The notes: a model not told the origin generated them from the sequence alone. DNA of 64,000 nt from Mortierella sp. BCC40632 (GCA_011634665.1 WAEK01000024.1:385001-449000); one strand, 5' to 3'; numbered from the stretch's first letter, positions 23,441-35,803 are shown. Numbers and translations are program-made.

Positions 23441-25491
23441 CTAAAGCAAGAAAGTTATCCCTTTGTTAGTCTTTGCCTGTATACCTAGCTTCTTTTTTCT
23501 TTTTTTTTAAAGATAGTCACACTGGAGGATGAGATCGCTTCAAAGGATTGGGCCCTTCTCTGGTTGGTGTACTTTTAGGGATATTTTCTTAGAGTGTCAA
23601 TAAAAAAAAAAAATGAAAGAAAGAAAAGGGCATCTGGTGCAACACCGAAAACGATTTATCAGGAACCATGTTGCTGGTATCTCCTTGTTTCTCGTGGTTC
23701 ACTCTTGTGAGACTGTGAGTATTGGATAATCTAACATTTAAAGTCTAGATAGGGTCCCTGATGTCAAGTATTCATAACCCAGTATCCACTATCCACTACC
23801 TACTATCTACTATCTCCTATCTACTACCCAGATTTCAGCATTTTAAAATTCAGTGTTGGGTGTAAGGAACCTTGCGACTATCACTTTTTTGCCACTGTTT
23901 TCTCCGCTCTGCTAATGTGCGACCTTCGTCTACTACCTATTGCCCCGTAGTGTTCTTGCCGGACTTTTATTTGTCATCTTTGGGGACTAGACACGAATGG
24001 TAAGGTCATGCAAGGACTGCCGTGTTTTTTTTTGGTTGGAAAGGAGTCAGCAAGCATTGAGGAAAAAAAAAAAAAAGAGAGAGGGGCAATATGGACAAAG
24101 TGAGTGAGTGAAAGAGGCAATAGAAACAGAGAGAGCGAAAAAGAGCAAGAGGAAAGAGTAAGAGGAAAAGAAGGAAAGAGTGAACAGCCAAGAAGATCGT
24201 ATTGGTCGATCCATGCGCGATGAAAATCCGTCTCCGAAGATCCATTCAAAAATCTCCGCTCATAAAAAAAAAAAATGTCTTTGAACGGAACCTTGGGCCG
24301 AGTACACATTACATAAAATTGACCGGGTCCACAGAGGATCCAGCCAGAAAACACAAGAGAAAAATCGCCCCACCTGGGCGTCATGCTTCGCTTGCCCATT
24401 GTTAAACTTTTTATGTTTATCCAACAGCCAATCAGTCGCCTCCAAATGCAGCCAAGCCGTTTTTTTTTTTTTTTTTGTTCTACTAGTATACAAGGTGTTT
24501 CTGTGTCGCACGCCAGCAAAAAAAAAAAAAAAAAGGTCAATTAGGAGGAGGAGGAGGGGGGAGGGGAGGAATAATAGAGCCCGCTCACTCTAATCGATCG
24601 CTGGGAAGTAACAAAAAAGCTCCAATGCACGCGTTCCGTTTCCCGATAGCCTTCCTAACTTGGAAACTATCCATTCTTCCCTACCCTGGCGCCCAAAGAA
24701 ATTCTCTCATTCGAAGTAGTATCCAAGCTCCGCAAGTCCTACCTAACCACGTGAGGACTAGGAGTTTGAGTGCTGCCTTGGAGGATCATGACGCAGCAAG
24801 GTCCACTTTCTCGGCATGGTATCGCTCTTACCTTAATCCGCCTTTTCTTTTCTCTCTGTCAAGATTATACGCCCTCTCTTGAGAGTATTAGCCATGATGG
24901 CAACAAAAATTCGAGTAAAAAAAAAAAAAAAAAGAGTTTCTGCCTTTAACTATTCTTGAAATTACTTCAAGGTCTTCGGTCATGTTAGCCGAAAAGTCGA
25001 ACATGACTGCATCTCTAATCCAAGAGAGGGATTAACCTTATGAGTTTAACCTGGAGACTTGCGCCCAATGCCCCGTATTTTTTTTTTGTTCACTTGTCGG
25101 ATTAGCGCGAAACATTCTACATGGAAAGAAGGTATATCACACACTATCATTGTCCATGAGGGGAGATCCATACTATTATCCATTGCAATACTATTGAGAA
25201 TTCATGACTCTATTGCTTTGAAAAGAAAAGAAAAGAAAAGAAAAAGGTTCCAGGTGTGAGCTAAAAGTCTTTGTAAGGAACAAAGGGAGATCTTCCGGGT
25301 TTCCATGACTCTTTTGTGTCTTGTTTTGCTGCTCGATCATTGAGGGATTTGTTGCCCAGAATCTGACCTACGTTCGAGCTAGCATAGAAGACTAGCCAGG
25401 CATGGGGGGGGAAAAAAGGATTTTTTTTTTTTTTTTTTTGGTCTCTAATTTAATAATACTGCCTGGAAAAATGACATCCCCACAGAGCTCG

Positions 25492-25522
<31 letters not shown>

Positions 25523-26678
25523 GTTTGACAAAAGTAGAAACCTCATGTCAACAGAAGAGACTTTTGAGGGGTTCACCACAGTAACGCTTTTTAATCATCA
25601 AAAAAAAAAAAAAAAAAGTGGCAGTGTTTTCATTGACATTGCAAACCTATTCCACTAGTGAGGACAGCAGCCTTTCCTCACATCTCGCAAATGGCTCGAA
25701 AAAACAGGAACAACGTGCGCGTCGCGCGATTTCTATTCTAGGGGAGAAGGATGAGTAAAAAAAAAAAAAAAAAAAAAAAAAAGGAAAAGCCAACAATCAC
25801 ATCTCGAGTAAGCCGAGAGAAAGAAAAAAAAAATGAGCAGCAGAGCCAATGTACATACTGCTCAAATGGTTCGGATAGGAAATTTGGTAAATAGTCATGT
25901 GGCGGTACCACGACCGTGCATCCAAACAGAGAAGGAGAGAGCGAGAGGGAAACAGGTCCCCGGACGTGTCTGTGTGGCCAAGCAGCAGTAACAACAGCAG
26001 CCTGAGCACCATTCAGAGAGCACGCAGGAATTATTATTTTTCAAATGGAGACACTGCTGCGCGTCGTGCAACAATGCTTGGCAGATTTTTTTTTCTTCAT
26101 GAATACACACGTTCCCTGCACGTTAGATTTTTTTTTTTGCACCTCCCACTAGATAGGGGACGGATGGGCGCAATCTAAAAATATATCACTGGTGGCTCAA
26201 TGTTCAGGTCAGTTGCACCCTATAGCGCAAAGCCAATATTCTGTTTGACTACTTGAGAGATTGAGGCACTACAAAGAGAGAGAGAGAGAGAGATTGAGAC
26301 CGGGGAAATCCACTGGGGGGTTGGAGGTCCCAGCTTTAGTTGTCAATTGGTCATATCACACACACACACACACGCGTGGCCCATCGTCTTTTTTACCGAG
26401 CAAACAAACAAGGAAGTGAGCTGTTGAGATGCACAAGCGCCGCGTTAAATTTAGACTCAAAAGGAGAAAGGAGGGGAGAGGAGGAACTAAAAGACTGCTG
26501 CTGGTGGTTCACGTTTACTGTTTTGCGTGCTTTTTTGGGTTGTTGAGTTTTTTTGCTCACCTTTTTTTTTTTTTTTTTTTTTGTCGCACCCAGCTCTTGC
26601 GCCCATGTGTGCTTCACACGCCAGTGAAAAACAAATTTACCAAGGAGGAGTGAGGGGATAAAAAAATTGATTCGAAGG
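23441..26678. other. Gene-poor stretch, no gene seen
   Basis: Many A- and T-runs (about 24457, 24519, 25420, 25490-25520, 25600, 25757-25782) and short repeats. Frames such as 24625-24882 (+) show no domain or signal. The last 350 bp (from about 26340) resemble 35470-35800 upstream of the second trefoil gene and belong to that duplicated unit. Confidence 0.5.
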
Positions 26679-26686
26679 TATAAAAG
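26679..26686 (+). promoter_or_regulatory. TATA box of beta-trefoil gene 1
   Basis: TATAAAAG inside the segment TATAAAAGACTGAAGCGTC, which is identical upstream of the second trefoil gene (35796). About 218 bp before the ATG, including a 5'-UTR intron at about 26779-26892 (gtaaga...ccatag). Confidence 0.75.
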
Positions 26687-26896
26687 ACTGAAGCGTCCCT
26701 TCCCTCTTTTTGCCACTGTGTCGTCCATCTCCCCGATTCAGATCCCCTCACATTCCCTCTATTTCTCTTTTACTCAAGGTAAGAGGGGGCCTCTTTCCCC
26801 ACGCTCTCACTCTTTTTACATTTGGCTCGGGGAGGTGATCGCTCTTTCTTGGCCGAGAGAATTATTTGACTAATCCTCTCTCTATTCCATAGAAAA

Positions 26897-27421
26897 ATGC
26901 GTCAAGCTGCTTTTTACCTGGTTGCGGTCCTCGCGCTCCTCAACGCGCTTGTGGCAGCAGCAGCCCCCCTTCTCGAGAACGGAAACTACCGCATCTTCAC
27001 CGGCAACATGCACGCCCCCAAATACAACCGTTACTTCACGGGCAAGAAGGATGCCAGAACTGGCTCCGTGACTCTTCAGTCCAACTCTTCGAGCCCCTTC
27101 CAGGTCTGGCGCCTTCGTAACCACTCGAATGGCCAGGTCACTCTTGAGAGTCTTGGAGCCAAGGGCTACTACCTTTCGGAAGGTCGATCGGGAGCCCTCC
27201 CAGGAGCCCACGTTGGTTTGACAAAGACGAAACAAAAGTGGGGAGTGTCCAAGATTGCTGGAGGACAGTTCACAAGGTACGCTCTGGCTCACCCACGAAA
27301 GGTCAACAACAAGACTCTTTTGGTCAGCGAGAGTACCGACTCGCCCGAACCCAAGTATGTTGCATTCTTGAATGAGGGCACTCCAGAGACTATCCAGGCC
27401 TGGAAGTTTGCTCGACTTTAA
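26897..27421 (+). CDS. Secreted beta-trefoil (ricin-B-lectin-like fold) protein 1
   Basis: Single coding exon, 174 residues, with a 5'-UTR intron ending 4 bases before the ATG. Residues 1 to about 21 are a signal peptide (FYLVAVLALLNALVAAAA). The mature protein has three sub-repeats, each ending in a Q-x-W motif: QVWRLRNH, QKWGVSKI and QAWKFARL. That is the hallmark of the beta-trefoil fold used by ricin-B-type lectins and some fungal protease inhibitors. GYYLSEG is conserved in the paralogue at 36031. No catalytic domain is attached, so a carbohydrate-binding or inhibitor role is inferred only; ligand unknown. AATAAA lies at about 27542. Confidence 0.8.
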   Translation: MRQAAFYLVAVLALLNALVAAAAPLLENGNYRIFTGNMHAPKYNRYFTGKKDARTGSVTLQSNSSSPFQVWRLRNHSNGQVTLESLGAKGYYLSEGRSGALPGAHVGLTKTKQKWGVSKIAGGQFTRYALAHPRKVNNKTLLVSESTDSPEPKYVAFLNEGTPETIQAWKFARL

Positions 27422-28091
27422 AATGAAGGGAAAAAATAGTTTAGAGTCAGATCAGGTTCTCAGTTCATGGGTTTGATGCGGTCTATAATACTGCAGAGAC
27501 ATTCTCTTGTATTTTTCTTTGAAAGAACTGTCTATCTACACAATAAATGAAATGCCTTGTAGTCTCCAGAGATGAAGAAAAAGAAAGTGTTTATTGTTTA
27601 GCATGAAAGCGGCGTGAATCTGTAGCTAGCTATGACTGGAATCTCGGCTGGAACTCGAATGAGCATAGTATCGATCTGGTTTTTTTCAATCGAAGTTGGG
27701 TTGAGTACTAAGATATAGTGTTGTTGCTGTTGAGTGAGTAGGGGGAGGGGGGGAAGATTTGACCTCAAAGAGTTGATCAGAAGCCAAGGATTACCAGGTT
27801 TGCTACACAATGTCTTCTGCCAGTATGAGCATATATAATTCGGGGTCGAGATACGCGTCCTCCTACGCGCGAGTCATCTGACTGCGCCCGATCGGAATAA
27901 AAAAAAACCCTCGCTTTGCCTCTCTCAGAAGTTTAAGTCATGTATTGAACCCTGCAAATTAGATTAACCCACCCACCCCCACCCCCCTCCCAAAAAAACC
28001 TCAGAAGCATGCATGGTTATCAAGTAGGTAGTTAATAGAAAATCCAATTACTCTGCTTTGTTAATGTAATCTTTCTGCTGGGCTAGCTACA
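27422..28091. other. 3' flank of trefoil gene 1, no gene seen
   Basis: Contains the polyadenylation signal of trefoil gene 1 and low-complexity C- and A-runs. Nothing else recognisable. Confidence 0.5.
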
Positions 28092-29222
28092 TCAGGTGCG
28101 TGCCTGACCACTTTGCACACCTGTTGTAAGATCCCTTGGACAATTGGTGGTTGGAAATCCGGTCGGGTTGGCACTGCCAACAATCACGGCTATGATGAGC
28201 TCGGCAATGCCAAGGTCAACCCCAATCACCACACAGCTTTTCCCAAAATGCCAATTAACAGTCTCCTTATTGTTAAACACCTCTGTGGTTTATGGGATAG
28301 AAATCCTACAAGCGTCGAGGGATGTGCAAAAGCTTTGCTGGCTTTGACCTTGTCCATGTTGAGGATCGAGCACTAAGTAGCACTGTTGATTGCCTCTGCA
28401 TCGCTTTAAGGACTTTGGACCTTTTTGGCCTTGGGATCTAGGGCAAACAACCGGAGCCGATATCCGTCTATAAAGATTGTTATTTGTAAACAATGTTTGC
28501 GATATGGGGAAAGCTGGAAATGCTCGGTACTGGCTGCTTGTAAATTTCGACCCCCCCTCCCTATCTAGTGGTTTCATGCTGCCTTCAGTGCCATGACCCA
28601 TTCTTTTTTGCCTTTCCAATAAACTAACTCTTTAGCTCTCGATAGCTCTTCTTGGCCCCAGTTCCTTCAAGCTGTACAGGCGATATCTGCGTCTTCATTA
28701 GGCGTTGCTGTATTGCTCTCTCCCCGCATGGGTGACTTTTCTACTGGCTTCTTCAAGTTCCTCTTCGGCGGTAGCAACGGTTGAACCAAATAAGTCAAGC
28801 AGCTCTAGAAGCTAGGATGTTGAAGATTTCCCGATAGAGTAGCTCTATTGTAGTCGGTCTTCTGTTTTCCACCAATAAAGAGTTTGCAATGGATTCCCCA
28901 AGGTGTTCTGAAATCCTCATATCTGCCACAGCCTAAGTTGAGACCCCTAGTAGTTCCTTGACTATCCTTTGTTTTGCTTCGTTTGATATGGCCCCCGCCG
29001 AAAGATTGCACGGACAAAATACAGCTCGGGGACTTTTAGAAGGTTTGCCGTGCCTCTATTAGTAGTGACCAATTCCGTCCGCTTCAGTGATGGTAAATGG
29101 AGGCTGAGAATTGTGAAGACCTCGGCTTGGCTGTATACTTGCAACACTCTACTTTCCTCTACTGCTGCTAACATAGCAGTGCCTTCCATCGATTGAGCAC
29201 ACGTCAAGTTTCTTTGACGCAT
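28092..29222 (-). pseudogene. Fanzor relic, N-terminal part with RuvC-I
   Basis: Minus strand, broken over several frames. From 5' to 3': HLPSLKRTELVTTNRGT (about 29100-29040); EDFRTPWGIHCKLFIGGKQK; LDLFGSTVATAEEELEEASR (about 28796-28735); FIDGYRLRLFALDPKAKK (about 28475-28420), resembling the TDG-x-LRLLA strand that precedes RuvC-I in Fanzors; and after another frame change VVIGVDLGIAELIIAVIVGS (about 28235-28175), a RuvC-I motif with its Asp. The frame is lost soon after. RuvC-II and III are absent here, but a C-terminal relic in the same orientation lies at 22870-23440. Not functional. Confidence 0.6.
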
Positions 29223-30638
29223 CTATAAAATATATCGCGCTTAAGACATGTTGAACTGATCAGGCTCTCGACACGGAAAGGTTCATGCTACCTATTCTCC
29301 TGATCAACTTTGGGACAAACCTGTTAAATACGACAGCGTCCTCTCTTCGAGTTGAGCCCTTTGCCACAATTTGTGACTGCCCTTTGCCACTGCCACACCC
29401 CATCCACGTTACCACCATAATTCAAGAGTGGGCTAAATCCACCATCAAGCATATGTCGGATCTCAGCAAAAAAAAAAACCGTGACACACCCAATGCAGCA
29501 CTGAATATCGACGAATCAACAATTGAGAGAAACAAGACGACCATTGATACCGTTATTTGTCGAAAGCTTTGTACACCAATGAGTTCATTTGAGGATGGAA
29601 TGCAAATCATTATCGTGGGGAACTTGTGGACTGTATCGAGACTACGGACTCTAAAGAAGCACTCTAAGGATGAGGTCTCGCCTTACCATCAACGCTGATG
29701 GGTAGCCTCTCCTTGAGTAGTGCCTTGCCCTACGGTTCAAACTCGAGGGCCTTGAGTTTAAATTGCTTCCAGCGGATCATGTTGATTCGCGGTGGTTTTG
29801 GTGGTATCTCTGGATAGCAGTTGACACAGCAGTCCAGGGAAGACTTGAATTCGTTACCAAGTGCTTTACCGATGGCCATCCGACGGTATCTTGCTATGTG
29901 GATGAAGTTCAAAAGCTTTTTGTTCATAGATCGATCTTTTTTTGGTGGTGTGTTTCTGATTGGCGACTGAAAAGTAGACTCCTAGAGCCTTGGAGCATCA
30001 AATCGCGTGCAGCTCGCCCAAGTCATTGAATGAGAGTTGCGATTGTCCTTGGCACCCCATACTGACAGCCGATGGTCAATTTTGATTGTCTATAGTAAGT
30101 TGAATCTCATCCGTTGATTTTCGTCCATGCTTCACGCGTGCCTTTGCCAGAGCAAGTCTTTCCATTGACTGAAATAACTGCAATCAGACCACCTCTGAGT
30201 CAGGCAGTAGTCTTGATTACAGACACTTGGGAAATCACCAAAAGCAGAGCCACCGGGGACGAGACTTGAATCAAGTTTATTTTCTATAGTATTTAAAGGG
30301 GCGCGAGGGGCGTCCTCTTATCAACCAGTCTGTAATAAAAATAATATCCCCTCTTACTTTCATTCCCTGCTTTTTCCTTGACATGAATGAAGAGTCCCAC
30401 GCTGACACTGGGGATGCTTAAAAGAGAGGAAGATAAAGGGAACTTCATATGGTTGTGGGCCTATATATTCGAGTTATGGGAGCTCATGTGGGATCAACAG
30501 CCAGGAAAGAAAGGAGGAATGAAAGAGGGGTAAGGAATCGGAACGTGATGAGTCCTATATCAAAATTACCATGCTAGCATCAGGTGAAACTCGTCGATGG
30601 AATGGAACGAACGGATGGTGGTATGGGCCAAATCGGGC

Positions 30639-30674
<36 letters not shown>

Positions 30675-31080
30675 GGGTGGATCCATCCTACAACTAAAAA
30701 GAGTAAAAACAAAAGAAAGAATCGACCTGGAGCAAACATCAGCCAACTCACTATTTATTAATCCAAGAGGTGCACAAATTGAATTGACCTGCAGCCTCCA
30801 AATTGTTAACCTCTGGAAAGAAGTTAAGATCGCAGCTAAAGTGACATGGCGAGTACTGCATGGCACCGCACAAATTCCTTTTTACGAAGATTGGTTCTGG
30901 ACCGGACTGGCTATTTTAGCTGCTACTAGAATACACCCAGTATAAATCTCTCCCCTCCTCTACTCCTCTTCAATAAACGCCGATTAACACTCACTTCTCT
31001 TAATCCCAATCCCTGTTCCTTCCCACGCTTGTCCCTTCACAATTTTCCTCTTTTGAACGCGCTTTGTTACATGGGGGAGA
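29223..31080. other. Gene-poor stretch, no gene seen
   Basis: Frames at 29285-29698 (+) and 29730-29927 (-) are open but not recognisable; the latter could be part of the Fanzor relic upstream region. A-run at about 30643-30671; TATAAA at about 30943 and AATAAA at about 30972 precede the reverse transcriptase fragments. Confidence 0.4.
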
Positions 31081-31394
31081 ACTAGGGGCTTTCGCCTACT
31101 TGAACGATTTCCTCGTGTCAGCTTCCTCCCATCTGGCATTGAGTTTCCGGTGAAGCTTTCCAAGTCCCACCTGGATCCGACACAGGATCTACGACCTCCA
31201 GGATCCATCGTCAATACCAGGAGTATGACTTCATCGGTGCCAAAGGAAAAAATCAGAGACGTTTACGGGGAGGCGAAAAAAATCAACAATAGATGGTCAG
31301 TCTTAATCAGACAGTTGGCATCTTTCATCAGCAAGACAACCTCCGTGATAGCAGCAATCTTTCCAGTTCGTCTTCAATCTCATCAACTGCTCTG
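31081..31394 (+). pseudogene. Reverse transcriptase fragment, C-terminal palm (DIRS-like)
   Basis: Frame 1 (31088 on) reads AFAYLNDFLVSASSHLALS, corresponding to the YxDD catalytic box (YLDD changed to YLND). After a frame change, 31150-31394 reads LSKSHLDPTQDL, VNTRSMTSSVPKEKIRDV and LASFISKTTSVIAAIFP. The KS-x-L-x-P, NTR-x-M and P-x-x-KI pattern is characteristic of the segment after YxDD in DIRS/Ngaro-type reverse transcriptases. The altered catalytic box, frameshift and stop show a dead copy. The DIRS assignment is inferred from the motif pattern. Confidence 0.5.
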
Positions 31395-31639
31395 ATTGAA
31401 GAACGACTCTATCGCGGCGGGATACTTTCTTCTTGCTCAGCTCATGAAGCAATGTCTATCTGTACGATAAAGTTCTTGCGCGTGAGGACAAAAGCGTCAA
31501 GGGCATTAGAAAACAGAACGACAGACAAATATTCTCAGATTAGAAAACCTAATCGCGCGGTTCCTTCCAGAAAGACCGACAGTATCGACGTGACCGGAGT
31601 AGAGAAAGGAACAATGGGAGTGGCCGTTTCAGGGACAGC

Positions 31640-32540
31640 TGTGGCAAGTCTTGTTCTTTTCGGAAGGACAAAGACTCGAAAACCAGGAGAAACGACCGAT
31701 CAAAGGGACGAAGCAACCAGCAATCCGATTCAGAGTAGGAGGACGGATAGCGAGATTTGCGCAAGCCTGGCAAAGACTTTCAGTGATGTCAGAGATGCTC
31801 GGCATCGTCAAAGAAGGTTTTCGAATCCCATTCGTCAGGAGACCCCCGACAACATTGCCGCCTCGACGAGACCCGGTGGCCTCAATGAGCCTAAGCCCAG
31901 GATTTCCCGGGAAACACACTTCGGACCGGGCGATCTGCTTTTCACCCCAATGAGAGTAACCCTCCTGATGCAGATCAAGGAGGGGAAATACGTACCTTGC
32001 AAGTGTCCCGTCGTCTCGCTCCCGTGGTTCGGTGTGCCGAAGCCCAACAAGACTGTCAGCCCCATTGTTGACTGCCGATACATCAACAAGTACATGAAGC
32101 CGCCCAAATTTTCGTTACCTCCCATGCCTAGGCTGATGTCCGGTGTCTCTGGCAGGTTTCGTTACGCTTTGGAGTACGACATCACGAACGGTTTCGACCA
32201 CATCCGCCGCCACCCCGACGTACAAAAGTATTTTGCTATCAAGGTCGATGGCCAATTCTATTCCCCTGCCACCATTCTCATGGGAGAAACGTGTACCCCT
32301 TGGGCTTTTCAGATCTGGCTCAACGGCATGTACAATGCTTTTATGAAAGAAACGTCTCTAACATTTCCCGTCATTAAAAAGCGACACATAGACGACAGTC
32401 TGCTGCTCTTCCAGTCAAAGAAAATGGCGAGAGCATTTCACCACCATCGAGTCGACTAGTGCGCCCGTCACGGCCTCCAGCTCAACCTGACCAAAAGCCA
32501 GACCGAACCCACCAGCGTTATCGAGTATATCAGGTGTTGT
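31640..32540 (+). pseudogene. Reverse transcriptase fragment, N-terminal and central part (DIRS-like)
   Basis: Frame at 31651-31953 contains GGRIARFAQAWQRL and FRIPFVRRPP, typical of the start of DIRS-type reverse transcriptases. A second frame to 32459 contains WFGVPKPNKTVSPIVDCRYI, LEYDITNGFDHIRRHP and KKRHIDDSLLLF (HIDD in place of YxDD). An in-frame TAG at 32457 is followed by still-coding sequence (RHGLQLNLTKSQTEPTSVIE) to about 32535. At least one frameshift and one stop; no integrase or tyrosine recombinase found nearby. Confidence 0.5.
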
Positions 32541-33247
32541 AGATCACAACATTTCTCTAGGCTAAGTCGATAGATAGGAACCTAAATAAAGAGCCAGAGG
32601 AGACGTTTATATAGGTCGTCTGCAGCGAGAGCTGCAGACAGGGCCATTTTTACTCCCCTGGCTGGCTTAGCAGGGCCAGTCTAAATACTGTGTCTTCGCC
32701 AACACCAAAGAATGAAATGTGCCTGACGTACCTTTTGGGAAAACATAATAGAAGATATCGTGAAAGGAACTCCAGCAGGGACAACGAAATGTTATTCGGG
32801 TCAGTAGAGAATTAGCACATGCGAGATTGGTCGGGAAAAAAAAAATACAATGTGGGCACTGGCTCGAGATTTCCAGCAATGCACATTTACTTGAAGCTTC
32901 AGACCGACTGAGGCGACCGCCACATTAGTGTTCCACATTGATGGGCGACTACCCCGCCATTTCCAGTAGAAATAGACATTTCTATTTCACAAATGTTCAA
33001 CATCATGGATGTGCTGCAATCTAGCGGGCTACACATCGGACACAGATAGACATGTAGCGGTTGGTTTTGACAATGGTTAGGTGCTCGCTGGAAAACAGGT
33101 GCTTCTTGAATACATGATGACACCAATTTGGTCCCGTATACCGGTAAAATCCCCAAGATGTCACATGATGTTAGTCAAGAAGAAATGTCAAGATGAATGG
33201 TGTGAGATGAGGGCGACGAATAGCGCAGAGTGATAAAAAAAAAAAAA

Positions 33248-33294
<47 letters not shown>

Positions 33295-35795
33295 CCTGGG
33301 CGCAGTAACCAGACTTGAGCTGAGAGAGTATTCTTTGGTCTGGATGAGTGTCTCATCTGGAGAAAAGGGAAAACTCGAATAGATCACGACTTTGGATTGA
33401 ACAAAAATTCGGACCGGAAGGCAGTGGTCCTGTTTGGACGTTTGGAGGAGTTGGATAAAGAAGCAGTGTCTGTTGACTCTGGAGCTTCCTGTTTCAGGGA
33501 GCAAAGAGTCCTTTATTATCCTCTTTTTTCTCGGGTAGCATCTTGTCCTGCTTTAGAAGTTTATGGCGCTGGGAAGTACAGATTGGGGTAGAGCGGTCGA
33601 GAGTAGATACCTCTTTCTTTGGGCTATTGTGCTATGTCGCTGACGGGATTGGGACTGGTAGAAAGGCTATTCATTTTTATGTGGTGTTGGGATTTGGCAG
33701 AGACTAGACTTCTGGCCTCGGCTGTCTAGTTCTTCTTTGTCACAATGATGTGGTCCCACATCCGCTTCACGACTAGTGCATGCGAAGGCCCCTCCTGCGT
33801 GAACCAGAGCTATGGCGTCGAAGGTTTCAATAAGGGCAGTTTGGAGGCACTTTTTAGTCATCGCCGTAAGAAAGCTCCAAATCTCTGAACGAGATGCGTT
33901 TCATAGGAGCATTGGAGAGGATTGTAGAGCTGTCAAGCACTGGTTAGTCGCTGGGCATCTTCGCATGCGCAGCACTAAGAAAACAAGTCTCATGCCTCTT
34001 GGGCGATTGACAGCCCATGTGTGAGCAAAGGTCTAACTTGTCCACAGACACAAGAAGTCCATGAGTGGTTTGACCTAGTATACTGCCGAGGATCCGACAA
34101 TGTACAGAGTCTAGCTCTGGTACGCGAGGGTGGCTTCCTAAGAGAACAAAAGTTCTTGTCTACAAAGAGAGCCCTTTTTGACACGCCTCACGACTCACGA
34201 GGTGTGTAGCATGAGTAGAAGAGAGACTATAATGAAGAGTATGACTTAGGGGGGTGGAGAAGCAGCAAGAGATGAGGTCTTTTGAGGTGGCAGAGGAAAT
34301 GACAGTAGAATCGGAACTATTGTAGTTCTACCAAGTTAGAGGAAATGCTTGTCACGCTCTTTACACTAGAGATATCCCTGAGAGGGTGTAGATTGTCCAA
34401 GGAATAGAATGACAACGAATTTAAAGCATTCATTCGGTCGTTTGTGGGCAAAGGTTCATCAGCGAGTAGCCTAATAGAGGCAACGAAACCCTAGACAGTC
34501 CTGAGCTTGAGATTGTTAAAAAAAAAAAAAAAAAAAGTCGCAGGAAGGCAATAACCCGAAGGACCGCTCTGCTCAGAAACTTTTCAAATGAACGTAATTT
34601 GGTCCAGGATGGTACAAAGAAAGCATGTCCCGTCCGTGGTTGTATAGTTGCTCGGGAAAAAATTCCCACTCTTACTCAGCCTTGGGGTTCATCTCTACCT
34701 TACCCATTTTCATACTTTCTGTAGAGAATCTCAGTGCGCCAAGAATCTAGGCCAAAATGTCTACTCTAGCCTATTCTTGGAGTCAAACATTCCTGCATCC
34801 TGCTCAGAAGAGATATACTGTATGAGTTTAATCTGGTGCTTGCATCTTTCCCACTTTCTTTCTTTTTTGCGCGACGCCCATGTTTGTGATTTGTCGACAT
34901 GCGCCCAACATTCGACACCTGAGGAACACCCCCACCACACTCTCATCCAAAGCAAACATCAAAAATCCGTACTACAAGCTTGAGGAATAAAGAAAAATAA
35001 TTGATGGGACGTTCCCCAAGATGACCACACATGTTCTGTTCACATTATTCTAGACTAACTGCCTGCAAAAATTACCCCTTCGAACCAAGACGAGTGTGTG
35101 GCAGAGAGGGTTTTGAGCCTTTGGCTCATGTATCCTCCTTCTTTACATCTTAACGCGTGGGTTACGGGGAGCATGTGACCTGCGCTCGAGTAAAAAAAAG
35201 TCTTTGGAGAATGGTAGGGCTTTTTACGGCAGTCAGAGCACGAAGACTGACATTTTCTTTCTTTCTTGGGATAGCTGCACTCTAATAGGATATCTTCTGG
35301 CCTTCTCTGTTCCTGATTCAACTGCTGCGAGGTATCAGCTAGTGAGGACATAAAACAGGGAGTTTCGAAACCCTATTAATGAAGAGAAATCGGCGCCACA
35401 TCCTACTTCGAGTACGGATTACGCAATGTGTCCAAACGAAACAAAAAAAAACGGTTCCGAGACTGGGGAGATCCACAGGAGAGCGAGGTCCCGACTTCGA
35501 AGCCAATTGGCCATTCCACACTCAAGCCAAGCACGCGTGGTCACCATCTTTTTACCGAGAAAGTAAACAAGAAAGTGAGTGAGCTTTTGTGATGCACAAG
35601 CTATACGTTAAATTTAGACACAATGGGATAGGGGAGAGAGGGAAAGAAGGATCTGCTCTAAAAGAATGGTTCATGTTTACAGTTTGCGTGTTGTTTGGAT
35701 TGTGGAAATTTTGCTCTTCGTACCCAGCGCCCGCATGTATAGCGCCTGGGCGCAAGACAACGAGGTTGAAAAGAGCTGGAAAAAAAAATCAAGAG
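32541..35795. other. Gene-poor stretch, no gene seen
   Basis: Contains an A-run plus (GA)n tract at about 33234-33292 and an A-run at about 34519-34537. Open frames of up to 110 codons lack recognisable features. From about 35470 the sequence matches the promoter-side flank of trefoil gene 1. Confidence 0.45.
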
Positions 35796-35803
35796 TATAA
35801 AAG
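35796..35803 (+). promoter_or_regulatory. TATA box of beta-trefoil gene 2
   Basis: TATAAAAG in the same TATAAAAGACTGAAGCGTC context as at 26679. A 5'-UTR intron probably runs from about 35894 to 36027 (gtaagt...catag). Confidence 0.75.

Noticed and set aside
32534..32700. Possible LTR beginning TGTTGTAGATCACAACA with a TATA-like element
   Set aside because: No matching end or target-site duplication could be found by eye, and no second copy is in the window.
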